From contig NZ_OBMJ01000001.1 in NCBI RefSeq assembly GCF_900199205.1, forward strand, positions 372,001 through 436,000: a stretch of DNA of 64,000 nt, given 5' to 3'. This document shows, one piece after another, positions 49,178 to 57,870 of the stretch. Under the pieces are notes generated by a model. The model was not told the DNA's origin. It made no database searches and saw only the letters and a list, made by a program, of their open reading frames with translations. The DNA comes from Streptomyces sp. 1331.2 (GTDB lineage Bacteria; Actinomycetota; Actinomycetes; Streptomycetales; Streptomycetaceae). Numbering within the stretch: the stretch's first letter is position 1; every line of letters begins with the position of its first letter. A program made the translations under genes and the position numbers.

Positions 49178-50188
49178 GCAGGAACGGTGCAGCCCGGGGC
49201 CGGGAAGCCGGCGCGTCGGGGTGCACGCCGGGGGGCGCTCTGGGGTGCGGCGGTCTGGTCGGTCGGCGTGCTGGCGCTGCTGGTCGCGCTGCCGCTGGCG
49301 GCGCGTCACCGGCTGCCGGACCCGCTGGCCACGCACTGGGGAGGGCGGGATCCGGACGGTTCGATGTCGCTGACGGCGGCGGTGCTGTTCCCGGCGGGTC
49401 TGTGGCTGGTGCTGGTGGCGCTCTCGGCGCTCGCCCGGCGTTACTGGGACCTGCGGACGCCCGGCGCGGCGGCGGCGGTGCTGGCAGGCGGTGGAGTGCT
49501 GCTGACGGGGGCCCAGACCTCCATCGTGCACGCCAACCTGGACCGCGTCCGCTGGCAGGACGCCGCGCCGATGGGCATCGAGGTGGTCCTGATCATGCTG
49601 GCCACTGCCGGGGCCACGACGCTGGCCTGGCTGGCGGGCCGGCGGAACGCGGGCCCGGCCGAGCAGCGTCCGGCGGCCGGGTCGCCGGTGCTGCAGGTGC
49701 CGGCGGGCGAGCGGTTCGTCTGGCTGTCGCGGGCCGCCAACCCCTGGCTGCAGCTGCTCGCCGCCGTGCTCGGGCTGGCCGCGGTGGCGGGCGCGCTGAC
49801 GGCCGCGAGCGGACTGGCCGGGCCGGACTGGTCGATCGCGCTGTCGTTCGGGCTCCCCGCCCTCGCCGTCCTCACCTGCTCCTCGGTGCAGGCCAGGGTG
49901 ACCTCCCGGGGCCTGACCGTCGGCTTCGGCCCGTTCGGCCGGCCCGCCCGGCACTGGGCTCCCGAAGACCTCGTCTCGGCGCGCGCCGAGGAGCGCACCG
50001 CCGCCCAGGCGGGCGGCTGGGGCTACCGGATCAACAGCCGCGGCACCACGGTGATGCTGCGCCGCGGCGCCTGCCTGGTGGTGCGCACCCGCCAGGGCGC
50101 CGAGTTCGCCGTCAGCGTGGACGACGCCGAGCGCGGCGCTGCCCTGCTCAACGCGCTGATCGCGCGCAGCGGGCAGCCGACGGGCTGA
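49118..50188 (+). CDS. DUF1648-domain membrane protein
   Basis: 356 residues from GTG 49118, overlapping the gntR stop. Residues 1-20 are four TDEG(A/V)-type repeats encoded by a 15-bp minisatellite. Then membrane helices: WGAAVWSVGVLALLVALPLA, SLTAAVLFPAGLWLVLVAL, and further ones to about residue 235; between helices 1 and 2 is the DUF1648 signature RLPDPLATHWGGRDPDG. A C-terminal soluble domain (about 265-350) with GFGPFGRPARHWAPEDLVSA and INSRGTTVMLRRGACLVVR resembles small PH-like folds. Function unknown; YtrA neighbours often respond to cell-envelope stress. Confidence 0.8.
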   Translation: MTDEGATDEGVTDEGVTDEGAGTVQPGAGKPARRGARRGALWGAAVWSVGVLALLVALPLAARHRLPDPLATHWGGRDPDGSMSLTAAVLFPAGLWLVLVALSALARRYWDLRTPGAAAAVLAGGGVLLTGAQTSIVHANLDRVRWQDAAPMGIEVVLIMLATAGATTLAWLAGRRNAGPAEQRPAAGSPVLQVPAGERFVWLSRAANPWLQLLAAVLGLAAVAGALTAASGLAGPDWSIALSFGLPALAVLTCSSVQARVTSRGLTVGFGPFGRPARHWAPEDLVSARAEERTAAQAGGWGYRINSRGTTVMLRRGACLVVRTRQGAEFAVSVDDAERGAALLNALIARSGQPTG

Positions 50189-50389
50189 GCCGGACCACCG
50201 GTCACGGGCCCGGGGTCACCGGATACGTCCTAAACCACTCCATTCGGTGGTGCTTCGAACGTCGATGCGGGTACACCAGTTGACGGCCGCTCAGGTCCGG
50301 CGGTGCCGTCGACACCGCCCCCCGTCCTGTCCCCCGCGGCCCGAGAAGTGCGCGGGCTCAAGCGCCCGCACCCAGGCAAGGAGGCGTCC

Positions 50390-51139
50390 GTGACGCACGA
50401 CTCACGCACGCAGAACCCAGCGGACGCCCGGCGGGGCGTCCAGGACGAACGGACCGTCACATTCCTGCGCCTCGGCGTCGGACTGATCGGCATCCTGCTG
50501 CCGGTCGCCCTGCCGTTCGGCAACTGGCTGGCCGCCCTGGTGACGGGGCGCAGCACCGACGGCTACTGGCCGGGCTCGATGAGCGCCTCGTACTACACCG
50601 ACACCCGGAACGTCTTCGTCGGCGCCCTGTGCGCCCTCGGGGTGTTCCTGATCTGCTACCGCTTCGACCGCCGGGACGACCGCTGGAGCACGGCGGCCGG
50701 GTTCTTCGCGGTCGGGGTCGCGCTGTGCCCGACCTCCCCGTCGGACGCCTCGGACATCGAGCGCACCGTCGGGGTGTTCCATCTCGTCTTCGCGAGCCTG
50801 CTGTTCGTCATGCTGGCGATGTTCTGCCTCTACTCCTTCCGCAACCCACGATCGACCCAGCCGGCCGCGGTCGGTGCCGCCTACCTGACGGCCGGGGTGG
50901 TGATCCTGGTCGCGCTGCTGCTCTCCGTCGTGGCCGGGGCGACGGGCATCGGCAAGGGCTGGGAGATCCGGCCGCTGTACCTGTGCGAGTGGCTGGCGAC
51001 CTGGGCGTTCGGTGTGGCCTGGCTCGGCGCCGCGCTCGAACTCGCGCGGCACGGCCGGCGCGAGTCCGACCCGGCCGCCGTCCCCCGGCAGCCGGGCGCT
51101 CGGGCGGTGGAGGCGAGCCAGCCGGAGGCCCAAGCCTGA
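50390..51139 (+). CDS. Integral membrane protein of unknown function
   Basis: 249 residues from GTG 50390, preceded by AAGGAGG, an ideal ribosome binding site. Six membrane helices are evident: VGLIGILLPVALPFGNWLAA, VGALCALGVFLICYRF, GFFAVGVALCPTSP, FASLLFVMLAMFCLYSF, GAAYLTAGVVILVALLLSVV, and WLATWAFGVAWLGAALEL. Between helices 1 and 2 is a conserved-looking GSMSASYYTDTRNVFVG segment, which could bind ligand or partner. The C-terminal tail is Ala/Glu/Arg-rich. I do not recognise a characterised family. It is followed by a short run of 13-bp repeats. Confidence 0.75.
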   Translation: MTHDSRTQNPADARRGVQDERTVTFLRLGVGLIGILLPVALPFGNWLAALVTGRSTDGYWPGSMSASYYTDTRNVFVGALCALGVFLICYRFDRRDDRWSTAAGFFAVGVALCPTSPSDASDIERTVGVFHLVFASLLFVMLAMFCLYSFRNPRSTQPAAVGAAYLTAGVVILVALLLSVVAGATGIGKGWEIRPLYLCEWLATWAFGVAWLGAALELARHGRRESDPAAVPRQPGARAVEASQPEAQA

Positions 51140-51142
51140 GAG

Positions 51143-51207
51143 CTCAGACCGAGGACTCAGACCGAGGACTCAAACCGAGGGCTCAGGCTGAAGGCTCAGA
51201 CTGAGGG
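51143..51207. repeat. 13-bp tandem repeat after the membrane-protein gene
   Basis: Five tandem units of CTCAGACCGAGGA-type sequence (51143, 51156, 51169, 51182, 51195), the last ones more diverged, begin 4 bp past the stop. Non-coding; could affect mRNA 3' end stability. Confidence 0.75.
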
Positions 51208-51301
51208 TTCATCATCTCGTCGTACCGATGGCCGTTACCATGCGCTCCAAGGACCGCCGCCCCGGGCGGCCGGTGACGGGATTCCCCACGGGAGGGCGAG
51301 C

Positions 51302-52141
51302 ATGGCGAACGAGGTCCGGGCGGAGCGCGGTCCGCAGGAGGAGCACTCCCCGGTGGACCTGCGGATGGACGTCCCGCACTCCGCCCGCGTCTACGACTAC
51401 CTGATCGGCGGCAAGACCAACTTCGAGGCGGACCGGACCGCGGCGCACGCCTCGGTGCGGGCCTGGCCCTCGCTGCCGATCTCGATGCGCACCACCCGCG
51501 ACTTCATGCAGCGGTCGGTGCGCCACCTCACCGAGCAGTACGGCGTGCGGCAGTTCCTGGACATCGGCACCGGCATCCCCACCTCGCCGAACGTGCACGA
51601 GATCGCCCAGGCGATCGCCCCCGGGGCGCGGGTGGCGTACGTGGACAACGACCCGATCGTGCTGACCCACGCGCGGGCGCTGATGTCCAGCACGCCCGAG
51701 GGACGCACCTGTTACGTGGACGCCGACTTCCGCGACCCGGAGTCGATCATCGACGACCCCCGGCTGCGCGAGGTGCTGGACCTCTCGCAGCCGGTGGCGC
51801 TGTCGCTGATCGCGATCGTCCACTTCGTGCTGGATTCGGACGACCCGCAGGGCATCGTGCGCCGCTTCATGGACGCCCTGGCGCCCGGTAGCTTCCTCGC
51901 CCTGACGGTCTTCACCGGCGACACCGACCCGGTGGGCGTGGGCGGTGTCGGCCGGGAGTACAACGCGCGCGGCATCCCGCTGCAGATCCGCGACAAGGCC
52001 GAGACCGAGGCCTTCTTCACCGGCTACGACCTGCTCGACCCGGGCGTCACCCTGGTCCACCACTGGCGCCCGGACGCCGACGCCGCACCCGTCCGCGACC
52101 GGGACATCGCGATGTACGCGGGCGTGGCGATCAAGCGGTGA
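51302..52141 (+). CDS. DUF574-family SAM-dependent methyltransferase
   Basis: 279 residues from ATG 51302 (GGGAGGG at -9). The S-adenosyl methyltransferase family PF04672 is evident from PHSARVYDYLIGGKTNFEAD, RTTRDFMQRSVRHLTEQYG, the SAM loop FLDIGTGIPTSPNVHEIAQ, and YVDNDPIVLTHARALM. These are abundant in Streptomyces, usually of unknown acceptor and often near secreted or developmental genes. No further motif narrows the substrate. It is convergent with the response regulator gene. Confidence 0.92.
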   Translation: MANEVRAERGPQEEHSPVDLRMDVPHSARVYDYLIGGKTNFEADRTAAHASVRAWPSLPISMRTTRDFMQRSVRHLTEQYGVRQFLDIGTGIPTSPNVHEIAQAIAPGARVAYVDNDPIVLTHARALMSSTPEGRTCYVDADFRDPESIIDDPRLREVLDLSQPVALSLIAIVHFVLDSDDPQGIVRRFMDALAPGSFLALTVFTGDTDPVGVGGVGREYNARGIPLQIRDKAETEAFFTGYDLLDPGVTLVHHWRPDADAAPVRDRDIAMYAGVAIKR

Positions 52142-52162
52142 GTCGTCAGGACGCAGGCCTGG

Positions 52163-52837
52163 TCAGCCGGGGACGGTCACCAGGCCCGCCTCGTAGGCGA
52201 GGATGACCAGGTGCACCCGGTCGCGGGCGTCGAGCTTGGCCAGCAGCCGGGTCATGTAGGTCTTGACGGTGGCGATGCTGAGCACCAGTTCGGCGGCGAT
52301 CTCGGGGTTGGAGAGGCCGCGGCCGACCAGGGTGAGGATCTCCCGCTCGCGCCCGGTGATCGCCTCCAGCCGCCGGAGGGCGGGCGTCACCGCGGCGGTC
52401 CCCGGCTGCGGCGGTCGGCCGCCGACGAAGGCGCCGATCAGCCGCCGGGTCACGCTCGGGGCGATCAGGGCGTCCCCGGCGGCGACCACCCGCACGGCGC
52501 CCAGGATGTCGTCCAGCGCCATGTCCTTGACCAGGAACCCGGACGCCCCCGCGCTCAGCGCCGCGTAGACGTGCTCGTCCTCGTCGAAGGTGGTGAGCAC
52601 CACCACCCTGGTCGGGCCGTCGGCGGCGGTCACCAGCCGGGTGGCCTCGATGCCGTCCATGCCGGGCATCCGGATGTCCATCACCACGACGTCCGGGCGC
52701 AGTTCGGCGGCCAGCCGGACGGCCTCGGCCCCGGTGCCCGCCTCACCGACCACCTCGACGTCGGCCGTCTCCGCGATCACCATCTCCAGCGCCGCCCGCA
52801 CCAGCGGCTGGTCGTCGGCCAGGATGACCCGGATCAT
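52163..52837 (-). CDS. NarL/FixJ-type response regulator
   Basis: 224 residues from ATG 52837. Receiver domain 1-120: IRVILADDQPLVRAAL with the acid pair, phosphoacceptor Asp in VVVMDIRMPGMDG near residue 54, TTFDEDEHVYAALSAG and the conserved Lys in FLVKDMA. LuxR-type helix-turn-helix at about 155-215 (ITGREREILTLVGRGLSN, VLSIATVKTYMTRLLAKL). The start overlaps the kinase stop as ATGA (52834-52837), so the pair is co-translated. The operon is divergent from an ABC exporter, its probable target, as in BceRS/LiaRS-type antibiotic or envelope-stress modules. Confidence 0.93.
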   Translation of the reverse strand: MIRVILADDQPLVRAALEMVIAETADVEVVGEAGTGAEAVRLAAELRPDVVVMDIRMPGMDGIEATRLVTAADGPTRVVVLTTFDEDEHVYAALSAGASGFLVKDMALDDILGAVRVVAAGDALIAPSVTRRLIGAFVGGRPPQPGTAAVTPALRRLEAITGREREILTLVGRGLSNPEIAAELVLSIATVKTYMTRLLAKLDARDRVHLVILAYEAGLVTVPG

Positions 52838-54045
52838 GCCCGTGCCTCCGCCCCGGCTGCGGGAACGGCGGCCGGGACCGGCAGCGTGGCCGCGACCCGG
52901 AACCCGCCGCCGGGACGCGGCCCGGCCTCGAACCCGCCGTGCAGCAGGGCGACCCGCTCGCGCAGCCCGGCCAGCCCGACGCCGCTGCCCGGGGCGGTGC
53001 CGTGGCCCCGGCCCCGGTCGGTCACCTCGACGGACAGCTCCCCCGCCGTGCGGCGGTCGACGGAGACGACGCACGCGCGGACGTCCGCGTGCCGGACCAC
53101 GTTGGTGACCGACTCCTGGACGATCCGGAAGGCCGCGAGGTCCACCTCCGGCGGCAGCGGCTCCTGGTCGCCGAACCGCCGGACCTCCACCCGCACTCCC
53201 GCCGCGGTGGTGGCCTCCGCCAGCCGGTCGAGGTCGGCCAGGCCCTGCGGGGCGGTCGCCGAGGCCTCGCCGTCGGCGCGGCGCAGAGCGACCAGCATCC
53301 GGCGCAGCGCCGCCAGGGTGTCCCGCCCGGCGGCCTCGATCTCGCCCAGCGACGCCTTGGCCCGCTCGGGCCGACTGTCGATGACCCGGCGGGCGGCACC
53401 CGCCTGCAGGGCGACGATGCCCAGGCTGTGCGCGACGGTGTCGTGCATCTCGCGGGCGATCCGCAGCCGTTCGGCGGTGACCGCCTCGGCGGCCGCCCGG
53501 GTGCTCAACGCCTCGGCGTGCTCCCGGTTCTGCCGCACCGAACGCCCGACCAACCAGGCGACCAGCGCGAGCAGCGCCGCGCCGTCGGCGGAGCCGATGT
53601 GGGTGCCGGTGAAGATCCCGACGGTGTTGCCGCGCACCAGGCCGATGTGCAGCACCAGGAAGACCATGACCAGGGTGAACGCGGCCCGCGACGTGCGCCG
53701 CGGCTGGGTGGCGGTGATCAGGCAGAGCGCGGCGTCCACGGCGAGCAGCGCGGCGGGCGGCACCTGGGTGCCCCCGGCCCAGCCGTCGGTCTCCGTCCAG
53801 GTGGCGATCAGCAACAGCGCGACCGAGAGCACCGGCAGCCGGCGCACCAGGGCGGCGCCGGTGAAGGCCACCGCCGTGTCGGCCAGCGTGAACGCCAGGC
53901 CGCCGTGTGCGGCGGCGCCGCCGTACTGCCGGGCCGTGCTGCCGAGCAGGACGGCGGGGTAGGCGGCGGCCGCGCACCACGCGAGTCCGACCCAGACCTC
54001 GGGCGGGACGCGCCGGAACAGCGGCGGGGAGGTGGTCGAAGGCAT
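52834..54045 (-). CDS. Membrane sensor histidine kinase (HisKA_3)
   Basis: 403 residues from ATG 54045. The N-terminal half has about six hydrophobic helices (VWVGLAWCAAAAYPAVLL, LTFTLADTAVAFTGAALV, VLSVALLLIAT, AALLAVDAALCLITAT, FTLVMVFLVLHIGLV, ALLALVAWLVG). The HisKA_3 phosphoacceptor is RLRIAREMHDTVAHSLGIV near residue 200, the HATPase_c domain follows with N-box ESVTNVVRHADV and G-box GHGTAPGSGVGLAGLRERV. No large extracellular sensor loop is present, so it senses through its membrane part, as do kinases near drug-exporting ABC transporters. Pairs with the response regulator downstream. Confidence 0.92.
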   Translation of the reverse strand: MPSTTSPPLFRRVPPEVWVGLAWCAAAAYPAVLLGSTARQYGGAAAHGGLAFTLADTAVAFTGAALVRRLPVLSVALLLIATWTETDGWAGGTQVPPAALLAVDAALCLITATQPRRTSRAAFTLVMVFLVLHIGLVRGNTVGIFTGTHIGSADGAALLALVAWLVGRSVRQNREHAEALSTRAAAEAVTAERLRIAREMHDTVAHSLGIVALQAGAARRVIDSRPERAKASLGEIEAAGRDTLAALRRMLVALRRADGEASATAPQGLADLDRLAEATTAAGVRVEVRRFGDQEPLPPEVDLAAFRIVQESVTNVVRHADVRACVVSVDRRTAGELSVEVTDRGRGHGTAPGSGVGLAGLRERVALLHGGFEAGPRPGGGFRVAATLPVPAAVPAAGAEARA

Positions 54046-54107
54046 GGTTCAAGATCGTAACGAGGGGCGACGGCTGCGTCATCGGACCGTGGTTGTACAT
54101 CCGGGGG

Positions 54108-54132
54108 TGACAGCCGGGGTGAGCCGGTGTCA
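54108..54132. promoter_or_regulatory. Near-dyad in the ABC transporter promoter
   Basis: TGACA (54108-54112) and TGTCA (54128-54132) flank repeated CCGG, giving an almost symmetric 25-bp element 48-72 bp upstream of the ABC ATPase start. It could be the binding site of the adjacent response regulator. Confidence 0.35.
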
Positions 54133-54180
54133 GCGCCGGTCCGATGCGGTGGTGCAGCCCGTCCCGGCACCGTTGGACCC

Positions 54181-55092
54181 ATGATCGAAGTCACCCGGCT
54201 GACCAAGCAGTACGGCCGCACCACCGCCGTCGACCGCCTCACCTTCACCGTCCGCCCCGGCCATGTCACCGGCTTCCTCGGCCCCAACGGCGCCGGCAAG
54301 TCCACCACCCTGCGGATGGTCCTGGGCCTCAACTCCCCCACCGCGGGCAGCGTCACCGTGGACGGGGTGCCCTTCCGCAGCCGGCCGCGCGGGCTGCGCC
54401 ACGTCGGCGCCCTGCTGGACGCGGGCGACGTGCACGGCGGGCGCACCGGCCGGGCCCACCTGCGGGCGCTGGCCCGCGGCAACGCGGTCCCGGCCGCGCG
54501 GGTCGAGGCGGTGCTGGAGGAGGTCGGGCTGGCCGGGGCGGCCGGACGGCGGATCGGCGGCTACTCGCTCGGCATGAAGCAGCGCCTGGGCATCGCGGGT
54601 GCGCTGCTGGGCGATCCGCCCGTGCTGCTCTTCGACGAGCCGCTGAACGGGCTGGACCCGGAGGGCGTGCTCTGGGTGCGCGGGCTGTTCCGGCGCCTCG
54701 CCGCCGAGGGACGGACGGTGTTCGTCTCCAGCCACATGATGGCCGAGATGGAACACACCGCCGACCGCCTGGTGGTGATCGGCCGCGGCCGGCTGATCGC
54801 CGACGAGAGCCTGGCCGAGTTCGCCGCCCGCGCCGGCCGGGCCACCGTCACCGTCCGGGCCGCCGAACCCGACCGGCTGGTCGCCGTACTGACGGCCGCG
54901 GGCGCCACCGTACGGCCCGGCCCGGCCGGCGACCTGGAGGTCACCGGCCCGGACGCCACCCGGATCGGCGAACTCGCCCTGGAACACCGCCTGTTGCTGC
55001 ACACCCTGACCACCCGCGGCGCCTCCCTGGAGGAGGCGTTCATGGAACTGACCGCCGACAGCGTCGAATACCCCGCCGGAGAGCCCCGATGA
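54181..55092 (+). CDS. ABC transporter ATP-binding protein
   Basis: 303 residues from ATG 54181. ABC motifs: Walker A FLGPNGAGKSTTLRMVLG near residue 38, signature IGGYSLGMKQRLGIAGALL near 120, Walker B VLLFDEPLNGLDPEGVLW, D-loop and the switch SSHMMAEMEHTADRL. The DrrA-like layout (short ATPase plus C-terminal extension) is typical of antibiotic or lipid exporters. It overlaps the permease start (ATGA) and is co-translated. Probably activated by the divergent two-component system. Confidence 0.93.
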   Translation: MIEVTRLTKQYGRTTAVDRLTFTVRPGHVTGFLGPNGAGKSTTLRMVLGLNSPTAGSVTVDGVPFRSRPRGLRHVGALLDAGDVHGGRTGRAHLRALARGNAVPAARVEAVLEEVGLAGAAGRRIGGYSLGMKQRLGIAGALLGDPPVLLFDEPLNGLDPEGVLWVRGLFRRLAAEGRTVFVSSHMMAEMEHTADRLVVIGRGRLIADESLAEFAARAGRATVTVRAAEPDRLVAVLTAAGATVRPGPAGDLEVTGPDATRIGELALEHRLLLHTLTTRGASLEEAFMELTADSVEYPAGEPR

Positions 55093-55946
55093 GCAGCACG
55101 ACCCTCGACCGGACCGTCCCCACCGCCCCTACTGCCCGCCCCGAGCCGCGCGCCCGCTTCTCCGACCTGCTCGCCGCCGAATGGATCAAGTTCTGGTCGC
55201 TTCGCTCGATCCCCTGGGTGCTCGGACTGAGCGCCCTGGTCATCGTCGCCGCCAACCTCAAGTCCGCGCTGTACACCCGCGACCACTACGTACCGGGCGA
55301 CGGCGATCCGGCGGCCATGGCCCAAGTGGCGCTGAACGACTCCTACATCAGCGCCTCCGCCACCATCCTGATGCTCGTCGCGGGCGCCGTCGGCGTGATC
55401 GTCATCGCCGGCGAGTACGCGACCGGGCTGATCCGCACGACCCTGGCGGCCGTCCCGGACCGCCGCGCGGTGCTGCTCGCCAAGGCGTGCGTGCTGGCCT
55501 CGGTCATGCTCGGGTTCGGCGTGCTCACCGCGGGCGTCTCCTTCGGCGCCGGCCAGGCGATCCTGTCCGGGCTCGGCATCGGGCAGTCCATCACCGAACC
55601 GCTCGCCCTGCGGTACGTGGCCGCCGCCGCGCTGTTCGGCCCGGTCTGCGCGCTGGTCGGGCTCGGCCTGGGCGTGGTGGTCCGGCACACCGCCGCCGCC
55701 GTGGTGGGTGTGGTGCTGGTGCTCTTCGTCCTCCCGTCGTTCTTCACCGAGACCTACCGCTGGAGCGCCGACCTGCTGCACGCCATGCCGCTCGCCGCCT
55801 GGAACCGGCTGGCGCTGATCTCCCTGGCGCACCGGCGTCCGACGGACTACCCGGCCACGGTCGCGGGCGCGTGGATCACCTACCTGGTGTGGCCGCTCGT
55901 CTCGCTGGCGGTCGCGGCCGTCGTCATCCGCCGCCGGGACCACTGA
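55089..55946 (+). CDS. ABC transporter permease (DrrB/ABC-2-like)
   Basis: 285 residues from ATG 55089, overlapping the ATPase stop. After a cytoplasmic N-terminus (LLAAEWIKFWSLRSIPWVLG) there are six hydrophobic segments, including SASATILMLVAGAVGVIVIA, the EYATGLIRTTLAAVPDRR coupling-helix region, and LALRYVAAAALFGPVCALV. Length and topology match ABC-2-type exporter permeases. Together with the ATPase it forms a two-gene exporter; substrate unknown but likely a drug or lipid-like compound because of the linked kinase. Confidence 0.9.
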   Translation: MSSTTLDRTVPTAPTARPEPRARFSDLLAAEWIKFWSLRSIPWVLGLSALVIVAANLKSALYTRDHYVPGDGDPAAMAQVALNDSYISASATILMLVAGAVGVIVIAGEYATGLIRTTLAAVPDRRAVLLAKACVLASVMLGFGVLTAGVSFGAGQAILSGLGIGQSITEPLALRYVAAAALFGPVCALVGLGLGVVVRHTAAAVVGVVLVLFVLPSFFTETYRWSADLLHAMPLAAWNRLALISLAHRRPTDYPATVAGAWITYLVWPLVSLAVAAVVIRRRDH

Positions 55947-56062
55947 GCCCGACCTCCCGCGCGGCTCGGAAGGCCGCGATGCTCCCCGGAGCCCGCTCGG
56001 CCCGGCTGAGCGCCCGCGGCACGCCCCCCGTGCCGGCGGGCGGCCGGCCGGACCGGCGGGGC

Positions 56063-56145
56063 CCCGGCCGCCGCAGTCCTGTCCGCCCCGATCCCGGCCG
56101 CCGCAGTCCCGTCCGCCCCGATCCCGGCCGCCGCAGTCCCGTCGG
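56063..56145. repeat. Three 30-bp tandem repeats between convergent genes
   Basis: CCCGGCCGCCGCAGTCCCGT plus a following CCGCCCCGAT, 30 bases per unit, is repeated at 56063, 56093 and 56123 (third copy incomplete). It ends exactly at the stop codon of the DHA2 transporter gene, in the 199-bp convergent spacer. The period is a multiple of three, but I see no good gene there. Confidence 0.75.
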
Positions 56146-57645
56146 TCATGACCCGCCCCCTGCCGCGTCCCGCCGCTGCGGAGGCCGCCCCGCCACCGTG
56201 TCCGCGACCGCCACCAGGAGCGCCACCAGCACCAGGCCCGCCGCGACCGTGACGCCCAGTTGGAAGGCGAGCGCCCAGTCCGGGTTTCGGCCGCCGGCGT
56301 GGGCGAAGAACACCGAGCCGACCACCGCGATGCCCACCGCCGAACCGACCCGCTGTGCGGTCTGCAGCACGCCGCCCGCGCTGCCCGCCCGGGCGACCGG
56401 CACGTACTGCAGGGTCAGCGTCTGGTTCGGGGAGATCACCAGCCCGCTGCCCGCCCCGGCGACCAGCAGCGGCAGCGCCGTCGTCCAGCCCACCCACGGT
56501 CCCGACCACCACTGCACCGCGAGCGCCGAGGCCAGCAGGCCGGCCAGCACCAGCAGCAGCCCGGCCACCACCAGCCGCCGACCGAGCCGGCTCACCAGCC
56601 GCCCGCCCACCGCCGCGGCCACGCCCGAGCCGACCGCGAACGGGGTGATCGCCACGCCCGCCGCCAGCGCCGAGTAGTGCAGGCCCGCCTGCAGGTACAG
56701 CGTGAAGATGAAGAAGATCGCGGTGAACCCGGCGAAGTACACCAGCGACAGCAACACCCCCGCCGCGTACGGGCGCACCCGGAACAGCGCCATGTTCACC
56801 AGCGGCTCCCGCCGCCGCGCGTAGTGCGTCTCCCAGCCGACGAAGGCCGCCAGCAGCAGCACCGCCACCGGCAGCAGCAGCCAGCGGGCCGGGCTGTGCC
56901 ACTGCTTCTCCTGGACGAACGGCAGCAGCAGCGCCACCGTCCCGGCGCCGAGCAGCAGCACGCCGACCGGGTCGAAGTCGCGGTGCCCGGCCCGCTCGGC
57001 GGCGGGCGGGGGCGGCGGGAGCAGCCGGTGGGCGATCGGCAGGGCGGCGACGCCGATCGGCAGGTTGACCAGGAACACCCAGCGCCAGCCGTCCTGCGGG
57101 CCGAACAGGTGGATCAGCAGGCCGCCGAGCAGCGGGCCGACGGCGGTGGACAGCCCGATGGTCGCGCCGAGCGCGCCGAAGGCCCGGCCCCGTTCGGGGC
57201 CCTGGAAGAGGGTCTGGATGAAGCCGGAGACCTGCGGGACGAGCACGCCGCCCGCCGCGCCCTGGAACAGCCGGGCCAGCACCAGCCACTCCTGGTCCTG
57301 TGCCGCGCCGGCCAGCGCACTGGCCGCCGTGAACAGGGCGAGCCCGGTGAGGAAGACGGCCCGCCGGCTGCGCGCGTCGCCCAGCCGCCCGGCCGGGACG
57401 AGCACCAGGCCGAAGGCCAGCGCGTAGCCGCTGAGCACCCACTGCAGTCCGCTCTCCGACATGTGCAGCCCGGCCCGTACGGTCGGCAGGGCGACGTTGA
57501 CGATGCTGACGTCCAGCAGGGTCATGAACCCGGCGACCAGGCAGACCGCGAGCGCCCGCCAGCGCCGTGCGTCGGCCCGCCCTCCGGCGGCGGAGGCGCC
57601 GGGCGGGTCCGAGTGCGCGGTGCCGCGCGGAGGCTGGACGGTCAT
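56146..57645 (-). CDS. DHA2-family MFS multidrug transporter
   Basis: 499 residues from ATG 57645, with GAGGCTCCC upstream. Fourteen hydrophobic helices, as in EmrB/QacA-type DHA2 pumps. Diagnostic motifs: LVAGFMTLLDVSIVNVALP in helix 1, VLSGYALAFGLVLVPAGRLG and GDARSRRAVFLTG (motif A), RLFQGAAGGVLVPQVSGF, and GLSTAVGPLLGGLLIHL (motif C antiporter signature). The final helix has LVALLVAVADTVAG. Likely proton-driven efflux of lipophilic compounds. The start lies next to a coding-like remnant on the plus strand, and the stop abuts the 30-bp repeats. Confidence 0.9.
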   Translation of the reverse strand: MTVQPPRGTAHSDPPGASAAGGRADARRWRALAVCLVAGFMTLLDVSIVNVALPTVRAGLHMSESGLQWVLSGYALAFGLVLVPAGRLGDARSRRAVFLTGLALFTAASALAGAAQDQEWLVLARLFQGAAGGVLVPQVSGFIQTLFQGPERGRAFGALGATIGLSTAVGPLLGGLLIHLFGPQDGWRWVFLVNLPIGVAALPIAHRLLPPPPPAAERAGHRDFDPVGVLLLGAGTVALLLPFVQEKQWHSPARWLLLPVAVLLLAAFVGWETHYARRREPLVNMALFRVRPYAAGVLLSLVYFAGFTAIFFIFTLYLQAGLHYSALAAGVAITPFAVGSGVAAAVGGRLVSRLGRRLVVAGLLLVLAGLLASALAVQWWSGPWVGWTTALPLLVAGAGSGLVISPNQTLTLQYVPVARAGSAGGVLQTAQRVGSAVGIAVVGSVFFAHAGGRNPDWALAFQLGVTVAAGLVLVALLVAVADTVAGRPPQRRDAAGGGS

Positions 57646-57870
57646 GGGAGCCTCATCGTCACCCGGCCCACCGGGCCCCGCCACCCGGGCCGTACCCCCC
57701 GCCCGCGCCTGGTCCGACTGGCTCAACGCCCGCCTCGACGCCGACGCCGGCCGCCCCCGCAGCCCACGACTGCGCACCGCCGCCGACGCCATCGCCTGGC
57801 GCCTGCTCACCGAGGACCTGGCCTACGACCTCCCGGCCCACGACCCTTCGCAGAACGGCGCGAAGGTGTG
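57644..57870 (+). other. Coding-like remnant divergent from the DHA2 transporter
   Basis: From ATG 57644 (GGAGG 10 bp upstream) the frame has strongly biased, Streptomyces-like codons for about 75 codons, encoding a helical segment (ARAWSDWLNARLDADAGR, RTAADAIAWRLLTEDLAYD). After about 57850 codon bias collapses and no stop is reached for 1.7 kb in this frame, so it is not an intact gene. It may be the 5' stump of a truncated gene. Confidence 0.3.

Noticed and set aside
55880..56149. Short minus-strand frame starting ATGA at the DHA2 stop, with GTAAAGIGAD repeats
   Set aside because: It overlaps the ABC permease end and becomes arginine/glycine-rich without domain character; the ATGA is likely coincidental.
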